In this document: piece after piece, positions 1 through 4,667 of the stretch
How positions within the stretch are numbered: position 1 is the first letter of the stretch
How the letters are laid out: each line of letters opens with the position of its first letter
NCBI GenBank assembly: GCA_002296965.1
Contig: DBIW01000022.1
Location: 597 to 7,992 of the forward strand
Origin: Treponema sp. UBA792
GTDB taxonomy: Bacteria; Spirochaetota; Spirochaetia; Treponematales; Treponemataceae
Direction of reading: 5' to 3'
DNA: 7,396 nt
Translations under genes and position numbers: made by a program
The notes under the pieces: model-generated
The model's database searches: none
The model's input: the letters and a program-made list of their open reading frames with translations, nothing else
Told to the model about the DNA's origin: nothing

Positions 1-1349
1 CCAAGCTGAAGGTCCATGCCTTCCATTGAGCAGACAACCGCGTTGAATACGCCTGTGTGCCCGACCATGTCGCCGTTCGGATAGTTCAGTCTGATGTGGT
101 CGTACTTTCCGCTCTTGATTGCCTCGATAACCTTGTCGGTGATTTCGGCGCATTTCATCCAAGGACGCTGCTCGAACGGAACAACATCGCTAGGAATTTC
201 AACGTAGTCCTCAAGCTTCTCGTCGAATTTGCCCTGCTTGTTTCCGTTGAAGAAGTATGTTACGTGTCCGTACTTCTGTGTTTCGGAAATCGCCATGAGG
301 TGAACGCCTGTCTTTGTGAGGTATTCGCCCATTGTGCGGTCAATGCTCGGAGGATTTACAAGGTACTGGGCTGGAATGTGAGCGTCTCCGTCGTATTCCA
401 TCATGCCGGCATACTCAACGGCTGGAACACGCTTTCTGTCGAACGGAAGCTCGCCGCCTGCCGGTGTTTCAAATGCGCGTGTCATCTCAAGGGCACGGTC
501 TCCGCGGAAGTTGAAGTAGATTACGCTGTCGCCGTCGTTGATTGTTCCGACCGGCTTTCCGTCCTTTGCGATTACGAACTCGTGCATATCCTGATCAAGA
601 ACGCCCGGAACTTCTGCGCGGTAAGTTTCAATCGCCTTTGTAGCTGAGTCGAACATACGTCCTTCGCCCAGAACGTGAGCCTTCCATCCGCGCTCAACCA
701 TGCTCCAGTCCGCATTGTAGCGGTCCATTGTCATGTACATACGTCCGCCGCCGGAAGCAATCTGGTAGTCGCAGCCGGAAAAGCCCGCAAGGAATTCTTC
801 AAGAGGTGTGATGTAGTTCAGTGCGGAAGTAGGGTCAACGTCGCGTCCGTCAAGCAATGCGTGCACGCGGATTTTCTTTACGCCTTCCTTGTTCGCCTCT
901 TCAATCATCGCTTTAAGGTGGTCGATGTGCGAGTGAACGTTTCCGTCGGAAACTAGTCCTATAAAGTGAAGGGTTGAGCCTTTGTCTTTTACGTTCTTGA
1001 TGAGCTTCTGCCAGGTTGCGTCCTGAAACATCTTGCCCGATTTGATTGACTCTCCTACAAGCTTAGCTCCCTGTGCGAATACGCGTCCGCAGCCCATTGC
1101 GTTGTGTCCGACTTCGCTGTTTCCCATGTCGTCGTCAGAAGGAAGTCCTACCGCCGTTCCGTGGGCCTTGAGCTTTGTGTGAGGACAGTTCGCCGTGAAC
1201 CAGTCAAGGTACTTCATGCGGCTTGCCTTTACAGCGTCGCCTTCAACATATTTTCCGTAGCCAACACCGTCCATGATTACAAGAACCACAGGACCGCGGC
1301 GGCCTTTCCAGTTCGGATTCTTCTCCAAAGCATGCATTGTATCTGCCAT
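1..1349 (-). CDS. gpmI: 2,3-bisphosphoglycerate-independent phosphoglycerate mutase, C-terminus cut off by window edge
   Basis: This enzyme interconverts 3- and 2-phosphoglycerate in cytoplasmic glycolysis and gluconeogenesis using bound divalent metal, without a 2,3-bisphosphoglycerate cofactor. The frame is open for 449 codons from ATG at 1349-1347 to the left edge and has no stop in the window. Visible motifs are MDGVG (residues 26-30, metal aspartate), MGNSEVGH (75-82, nucleophile Ser78), SDGNVHSHIDHL (134-145), DGRDVDPTSA (167-176), SGGGRMYMTMDR (199-210), FRGDR (281-285), KYGHVTYFFNG (359-369) and NGDMVGHTG (425-433, metal ligands). The inserted transferase domain spans about 98-320. 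The terminal DHGNAE metal motif expected of the family lies beyond the edge, so about 100 residues are missing. Total length would be near 550, the long form of the family. The start is supported by GGAG seven bases upstream and by homologous sequence beginning soon after. It is the last of four minus-strand genes and has its own candidate promoter. Confidence 0.96.
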   Translation of the reverse strand, partial: MADTMHALEKNPNWKGRRGPVVLVIMDGVGYGKYVEGDAVKASRMKYLDWFTANCPHTKLKAHGTAVGLPSDDDMGNSEVGHNAMGCGRVFAQGAKLVGESIKSGKMFQDATWQKLIKNVKDKGSTLHFIGLVSDGNVHSHIDHLKAMIEEANKEGVKKIRVHALLDGRDVDPTSALNYITPLEEFLAGFSGCDYQIASGGGRMYMTMDRYNADWSMVERGWKAHVLGEGRMFDSATKAIETYRAEVPGVLDQDMHEFVIAKDGKPVGTINDGDSVIYFNFRGDRALEMTRAFETPAGGELPFDRKRVPAVEYAGMMEYDGDAHIPAQYLVNPPSIDRTMGEYLTKTGVHLMAISETQKYGHVTYFFNGNKQGKFDEKLEDYVEIPSDVVPFEQRPWMKCAEITDKVIEAIKSGKYDHIRLNYPNGDMVGHTGVFNAVVCSMEGMDLQL

Positions 1350-1417
1350 ACCGTTACTCCTAAAAATGATTTATATTCCGGCGCAAACGTGCGCTTCCGA
1401 TGTGTTTTCTTCCATAG

Positions 1418-1446
1418 AATATACTGATTTTATCGGACAATGAAAA
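1418..1446 (-). promoter_or_regulatory. Candidate sigma70 promoter of gpmI
   Basis: On the minus strand a TTTTCA box (1446-1441, four of six matches to TTGACA) is followed after 17 bp by TATATT (1423-1418, five of six matches to TATAAT). Transcription would start near 1411 and give a leader of about 60 bases. That leader holds a small hairpin at 1381-1394 (GCGCA, loop CGTT, TGCGC) and the Shine-Dalgarno GGAG at 1360-1357. The match is moderate; read-through from the upstream tRNA-Val is the alternative source of transcript. Confidence 0.4.
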
Positions 1447-1501
1447 TAGATACGTCTGTAAGCGTGCAGAAAGTTTTTGAAAGAAATGACTTTTTGGATC
1501 T

Positions 1502-1520
1502 GGACGGGAAAAATCCGTCC
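1502..1520. other. Perfect 6-bp inverted repeat between tRNA-Val and gpmI
   Basis: GGACGG (1502-1507) and CCGTCC (1515-1520) are perfectly complementary around a seven-base A-rich loop, and the stem may extend by a few weaker pairs. Neither strand has a T-run just downstream, so it is not a standard intrinsic terminator. On the minus strand it lies 13 bases after the 3' end of tRNA-Val and its T7 run. It could be a 3' processing or stabilising hairpin, or chance. Confidence 0.35.
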
Positions 1521-1533
1521 GGGCATAAAAAAA

Positions 1534-1605
1534 TGCACGATACTGGATTTGAACCAGTGACTTCCACCGTGTGAAGGTGGCACTCTACCCCTGAGTTAAT
1601 CGTGC
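1534..1605 (-). tRNA. tRNA-Val, anticodon CAC
   Basis: A complete 72-base cloverleaf can be drawn on the minus strand. It has acceptor GCACGAT/ATCGTGC, T8 A9, D stem ACTC/GAGT, anticodon stem CCACC/GGTGG around loop TTCACAC, a five-base variable loop, and T stem ACTGG/CCAGT with loop TTCAAAT. All stems pair fully. The anticodon CAC sits at 1573-1571 and reads GUG. The discriminator base is A (1534). No CCA is encoded, because T7 follows at once, so CCA must be added after transcription. A candidate promoter lies just upstream. Confidence 0.95.
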
Positions 1606-1617
1606 TTAGGTTTATAT

Positions 1618-1646
1618 AGAATATATTATGACGGAAAAATAATCAA
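1618..1646 (-). promoter_or_regulatory. Candidate sigma70 promoter of tRNA-Val
   Basis: TTGATT (1646-1641) and TATTCT (1623-1618) are separated by 17 bp on the minus strand, each matching four of six consensus bases. Transcription would start near 1611, about six bases before the mature tRNA. The AT-rich stretch also offers TATATT as an alternative -10, but with a short 15-bp spacer. Confidence 0.45.
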
Positions 1647-1690
1647 GTGACGGAGACGCATTTTTGACATAAACAGGAATTTTCGCCCCG

Positions 1691-2167
1691 TCAGGCGGCG
1701 GAAACCGGAAGATTCTCGCCATTCAGAACGGCCTGCTCAAGAATTCCTCCTGAATAAACCAGTTTCAGCGAAAAGAACGGAACTTTCCTGTCAAGCAGCT
1801 CAAGGAAAATCTCATCTCCTTTCCAGTGCGGAAGGCTGTTCATGTCGGATTTTCTGACCCATTCCAGAACACCCTCGTCACATTCCATGACGGAGCCGGA
1901 AAAGTTGTCGGCATAAAAAAGATGCATATATTCGGTGAATTTTCCGTCAAGCACAAAGGTTATGATTCCGCGGTATTCGGGACGTACAAGCTCCAGTCCG
2001 GTCTCCTCCCTGACCTCGCGGACAACGCAGTCCTCCGGACTTTCGCACGGCTCGAATTTTCCTCCGATTCCGATCCATTTGTCATGGTTCTCATCATTCT
2101 GTTTTTTTGTGCGGTGAAGCATAAGATACGAGCCGTTCCGCTCGATGTAGCAAAGACTTGTGTTCAT
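1691..2167 (-). CDS. mutX: NUDIX hydrolase, probable 8-oxo-dGTP diphosphatase (MutT/MutX type)
   Basis: This 158-residue cytoplasmic protein carries a full NUDIX box at residues 36-58: G36, E42, R50-E51, E54-E55 and G57 fit GX5EX7REUXEEXGU. The glutamates bind the magnesium used to cleave nucleoside diphosphate-X substrates. Overall pattern and length match MutX of streptococci, including CYI near the N-terminus, LMLHR (15-19), KWIGIGGKFE (30-39), the GVLEWV strand, and a C-terminal PFFSLKLVY. The likely role is removal of oxidised dGTP from the nucleotide pool, though NUDIX substrate calls from sequence are uncertain. The frame stays open upstream to a TTG inside the tRNA-Thr gene, but the ATG at 2167-2165 fits the family N-terminus and is chosen here. 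The ribosome site is poor (AAGAA). Only 21 bases separate it from tRNA-Thr, suggesting a shared transcript. I see no clear terminator after the stop codon. Confidence 0.9.
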   Translation of the reverse strand: MNTSLCYIERNGSYLMLHRTKKQNDENHDKWIGIGGKFEPCESPEDCVVREVREETGLELVRPEYRGIITFVLDGKFTEYMHLFYADNFSGSVMECDEGVLEWVRKSDMNSLPHWKGDEIFLELLDRKVPFFSLKLVYSGGILEQAVLNGENLPVSAA

Positions 2168-2188
2168 GGAATGAATTCTTAAAAAAAG

Positions 2189-2261
2189 AGCCAACTCCCG
2201 GACTTGAACCGAGTACCTGCGCGTTACGAGTGCGCTGCTCTACCAGGTGAGCTAAGTTGGC
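2189..2261 (-). tRNA. tRNA-Thr, anticodon CGU
   Basis: A 73-base cloverleaf on the minus strand has acceptor GCCAACT/AGTTGGC, T8 A9, D stem GCTC/GAGC with loop ACCTGGTA, anticodon loop CTCGTAA, five-base variable loop AGGTA, and T stem CTCGG/CCGGG with loop TTCAAGT. The anticodon CGT lies at 2228-2226 and reads ACG. The anticodon stem is GCGCA/CGCGC, leaving an A31-C39 mismatch next to the loop, and the T stem has one U-G pair. The discriminator base is U. CCA is not encoded, and the gene is followed by C and seven T residues. Confidence 0.95.
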
Positions 2262-2276
2262 ATAAACAACGGTCTG

Positions 2277-2306
2277 AGTATATCATATTTTGGCGTTCAA
2301 TGGCAA
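2277..2306 (-). promoter_or_regulatory. Sigma70 promoter of tRNA-Thr and probably mutX
   Basis: On the minus strand TTGCCA (2306-2301, five of six) and TATACT (2282-2277, five of six) are 18 bp apart. The -10 is preceded by TGA, giving an extended TGnTATACT element. Transcription would start near 2270, about nine bases before the mature tRNA. The promoter is divergent from that of glnN, with the two -35 boxes separated by 36 bp that include a tandem AATCAGA repeat (2323-2336). Confidence 0.7.
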
Positions 2307-2342
2307 TCCCCAAGTTGCGAATAATCAGAAATCAGAAGCGGT

Positions 2343-2371
2343 TTGACAAACAGGCGCATAAATTATATGAT
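2343..2371 (+). promoter_or_regulatory. Sigma70 promoter of the glnN leader
   Basis: A perfect -35 TTGACA (2343-2348) is followed after 17 bp by TATGAT (2366-2371, five of six). The predicted start is near 2378, exactly where the alternative leader hairpin begins. This leaves a leader of about 86 bases before glnN. No sigma54-type -24/-12 element was recognised, so nitrogen control, if present, would more likely act on the leader or through a repressor. Confidence 0.75.
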
Positions 2372-2377
2372 TGCGGA

Positions 2378-2401
2378 AGTTGCATCAAAGGCGATGTGAC
2401 T
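2378..2401 (+). promoter_or_regulatory. Candidate antiterminator hairpin in the glnN leader
   Basis: AGTTGCATC (2378-2386) can pair with GATGTGACT (2393-2401) in nine pairs, two of them G-U, around a six-base loop AAAGGC (2387-2392). The 3' arm and the loop are the same bases that make up most of the 5' arm of the following terminator, so the two structures exclude each other. That is the layout of an antiterminator. What would stabilise it is not shown by the sequence. Confidence 0.5.
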
Positions 2402-2433
2402 CCCAGAAGGAGTCATAGCGCCTTTTTTATTTT
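2387..2433 (+). terminator. Intrinsic terminator inside the glnN leader (attenuator)
   Basis: The arms 2387-2403 and 2409-2425 pair with one A-G mismatch and one G-U pair around the loop CAGAA (2404-2408). The top seven pairs, TGACTCC/GGAGTCA, are perfect. The base of the stem runs into a T-rich tract (2423-2433), so this reads as a strong Rho-independent terminator on the plus strand. It lies between the predicted promoter and the glnN start codon, and there is no plus-strand gene before it to terminate. It is therefore best read as an attenuator governing entry into glnN. Confidence 0.8.
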
Positions 2434-2463
2434 AACACGGATAAAAACAGAACGGAGGAAAAC

Positions 2464-4548
2464 ATGAACGTACCAGAACTGTTCGGAAGCATGGTATTCA
2501 ATCAGCAGGTGATGCAGGAACTTCTGCCGTCGGAAACTTTCAAGGCGCTGAAACACACGCTGGACGAAGGGACACCGCTCGACATCGAAGTAGCGAATCA
2601 GGTCGCACATGCGATGAAGGAATGGGCAATTTCCAAGGGAGCGACACATTACACGCACTGGTTCCAGCCGCTTACCGGCATAACCGCGGAAAAACACGAC
2701 AGCTTCATAACTCCGGCGCCGGAAGGCAAGGTGATAATGTCATTTTCGGGAAAGGAGCTTGTAAAGGGAGAGCCGGACGCCTCATCATTTCCGTCAGGAG
2801 GAAGACGCGCCGTGTTCGAGGCGAGAGGCTACACCGTCTGGGATCCGACCGCATATCCTTTTGTAAAAGACCATTCGCTGTGCATTCCGACCGCATTCTG
2901 CTCATATACCGGAGAGGCCCTGGACAAGAAAACTCCCCTGCTCCGCTCCATGGAAAGCCTGAACATTCAGGCGCTCAGAATTCTAAAGCTGTTCGGAAGC
3001 CAGGCAAGGCACGTCACGACCACAATGGGACCGGAACAGGAATATTTTCTGGTAGACGAGAAGCTCTATCTCCAGCGCAAGGACCTCAGGATGACGGGAA
3101 GGACCCTTTTCGGCTCAAAGCCGGTGAAAGGACAGGAGATGGACGACCAGTACTTTGCCGCTATAAAGCCGCGCGTAATAGAATTCATGGAGGATCTGAA
3201 CACGGAACTGTGGAAGCTCGGAATTCTTTCCAAAACGGAGCACAACGAGGCGGCTCCGGCGCAGCATGAGATGGCGCCGATATTCACGACGGCAAATCTG
3301 GCCGCCGACCAGAACCAGCTGACCATGGAGATAATGAAGAAGACCGCAAGGCGGCACGGACTGGTCTGTCTTCTGCACGAAAAGCCTTTTGCCGGAGTCA
3401 ACGGAAGCGGAAAGCACAACAACTGGTCAATAGCGACGGATTTGGGAGAAAACCTGTTCGCCCCCGGAAAAACTCCTGTTCAGGACGCGCGTTTTCTGCT
3501 GTTCCTGACGGCCGTAATAAAAGCCGTGGACGACAATCAGGATCTGCTCAGATGTTCAGTCGCATCTGCGGGAAACGACCACAGGCTCGGCGCGAACGAG
3601 GCTCCGCCGGCAATCATGTCAATTTATGTCGGAGATGAGCTTGAGGCGGTCCTCAAATCCATAAAGAACGGAAAACCCTACGACAAGAAGTCAAAATCAA
3701 AAATGTCCATCGGAGTTGATGTGCTTCCGCCGATTCCCAAAGACTCCACCGACAGAAACAGGACCTCGCCTTTCGCATTCACCGGAAACAGATTCGAATT
3801 CCGTTCAGTCGGCTCCGCGCTCTCGATTTCCGGACCGAACACGACGCTGAATGCGATTCTGGCCGACACGCTGAGAAAATTCGCCGACGAGCTTGAGAAT
3901 TCTCCGGATTTTGAAAAGGATCTCCAGACGCTGATAAAACGCGAAATCACCGGACACTGGCGGATTCTGTTCAACGGAAACGGCTACGACTCATCCTGGA
4001 CTCAGGAAGCCGAAAGGCGCGGACTCAAGAACTATCCGACGCTGCCCGATGCGATGGAGCATTATCTTGACCGCAAGAACATCGACCTGTTCGTGAACGC
4101 GGGAATCTATTCCGAAATCGAAATGCACACCCATTTTGAAGTCAAGCTCGAAAAATACTGCCAGGTTCTGAACATCGAAGTCGAGACCATGCTTGAGATG
4201 ATAAACAAGGACATTCTGCCGGCAGCCTTCCGCTACATGAAAATGCTGAGCGAGTCGGTATGCAGCATGAAATCCGCCGTCGGAATCACCTGCGCCGCAG
4301 AAAGCGGGCTGCTGAAAAAGCTGAGCGCCATGGCGGACGAGCTTGAGGCAAAAACAGAGGAACTTTCATCAAAGCACCTGGCAGCGAAGCAGCTCACCAC
4401 AATGCAGGAACGCGCCTCGTTCTATGCGAAAACCGTCATTCCGGCAATGTCCGAAGTAAGGGCGGCGGCAGACCGGATGGAGCCTCTGATTGCGGAAGAA
4501 TTCCGTCCGTTCCCCAGCTACGAGGACCTTCTTTTCAGCGTGAACTGA
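2464..4548 (+). CDS. glnN: Type III glutamine synthetase (GSIII)
   Basis: Glutamine synthetase condenses glutamate and ammonia with ATP in the cytoplasm, the main route of ammonium assimilation. At 694 residues it is far longer than types I and II (about 350-470) and fits GSIII, a dodecameric class known from Bacteroides, Butyrivibrio and cyanobacteria. Recognisable GSIII blocks are [15 protein letters not shown] (109-123), [11 protein letters not shown] (188-198, metal glutamates), [12 protein letters not shown] (261-272), [18 protein letters not shown] (305-322, ammonia and ATP site), and [17 protein letters not shown] (431-447, substrate and metal site). The helical C-terminal region with [12 protein letters not shown] is also typical. 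The start has an excellent ribosome site, GGAGG five bases upstream. It is a single-gene unit with its own promoter, leader attenuator and 3' terminator. The type I adenylylation site (NLYDLP) was not seen, so regulation more likely lies in transcription and feedback. No regulator gene is adjacent. Confidence 0.97.
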   Translation: MNVPELFGSMVFNQQVMQELLPSETFKALKHTLDEGTPLDIEVANQVAHAMKEWAISKGATHYTHWFQPLTGITAEKHDSFITPAPEGKVIMSFSGKELVKGEPDASSFPSGGRRAVFEARGYTVWDPTAYPFVKDHSLCIPTAFCSYTGEALDKKTPLLRSMESLNIQALRILKLFGSQARHVTTTMGPEQEYFLVDEKLYLQRKDLRMTGRTLFGSKPVKGQEMDDQYFAAIKPRVIEFMEDLNTELWKLGILSKTEHNEAAPAQHEMAPIFTTANLAADQNQLTMEIMKKTARRHGLVCLLHEKPFAGVNGSGKHNNWSIATDLGENLFAPGKTPVQDARFLLFLTAVIKAVDDNQDLLRCSVASAGNDHRLGANEAPPAIMSIYVGDELEAVLKSIKNGKPYDKKSKSKMSIGVDVLPPIPKDSTDRNRTSPFAFTGNRFEFRSVGSALSISGPNTTLNAILADTLRKFADELENSPDFEKDLQTLIKREITGHWRILFNGNGYDSSWTQEAERRGLKNYPTLPDAMEHYLDRKNIDLFVNAGIYSEIEMHTHFEVKLEKYCQVLNIEVETMLEMINKDILPAAFRYMKMLSESVCSMKSAVGITCAAESGLLKKLSAMADELEAKTEELSSKHLAAKQLTTMQERASFYAKTVIPAMSEVRAAADRMEPLIAEEFRPFPSYEDLLFSVN

Positions 4549-4586
4549 AAGTTTCTTCCATAATATTACAGAATTTCAGTAATTCA

Positions 4587-4620
4587 GGCCGTCTGCGAAA
4601 ACTCCGGGCGGCCGCTTTTT
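4587..4620 (+). terminator. Intrinsic terminator after glnN
   Basis: GGCCGTCTG (4587-4595) pairs with CGGGCGGCC (4605-4613) over nine pairs, two of them G-U, with a nine-base loop. GC and then five T residues (4616-4620) follow. It lies 38 bases after the glnN stop codon. The end of the T-run is also the start of the next promoter's -35 box. Confidence 0.8.
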
Positions 4621-4647
4621 GACACGTTCCGGCATTTGCCTTATAAT
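4619..4647 (+). promoter_or_regulatory. Full-consensus sigma70 promoter of parC-yigZ
   Basis: TTGACA (4619-4624) and TATAAT (4642-4647) match consensus at all twelve positions with the optimal 17-bp spacer. The first two bases of the -35 belong to the T-run of the glnN terminator. Transcription would start near 4654 and leave a leader of only about 14 bases before the ATG at 4668. The only ribosome-site candidate is a weak GGTTGGA. Confidence 0.85.
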
Positions 4648-4667
4648 GGCTTCGGGTTGGACAATCA

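Noticed and set aside
57..1427. Plus-strand open frames of 93-196 codons at the left end
   Set aside because: They lie opposite gpmI, whose reverse frame is open for all 449 codons with family motifs in the right order. The plus-strand frames resemble nothing I know and have no ribosome sites.
1629..1654. TGACGGA repeated at 1629-1635 and 1648-1654 around the tRNA-Val promoter
   Set aside because: Two seven-base copies in a short AT-rich stretch without symmetry or a helical spacing pattern are weak evidence for an operator.
1675..1710. Hairpin CGCCT-GACG-GGGCG at the end of mutX as a terminator
   Set aside because: It overlaps the stop codon and is followed by AAAATTCC rather than a T-run, so it does not meet the intrinsic terminator pattern.
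2168..2194. Longer mutX starting at TTG 2194
   Set aside because: That start falls inside the tRNA-Thr gene, and the extra residues do not match the family N-terminus. ATG at 2167 fits better.
2394..2399. Start-stop minimal frame ATGTGA in the glnN leader
   Set aside because: AAAGG lies only two bases before the ATG, too close to act as a ribosome site, and the bases are buried in either hairpin. Probably chance.
2371..2418. Possible leader peptide with Gln codons before glnN (frame starting TTG at 2371 or 2380 and ending TAG at 2416-2418)
   Set aside because: It contains only one CAA and one CAG, apart from each other. It has no ATG and no ribosome site, and the TTG lies at or before the predicted transcript start. 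Classical peptide attenuation is not supported.
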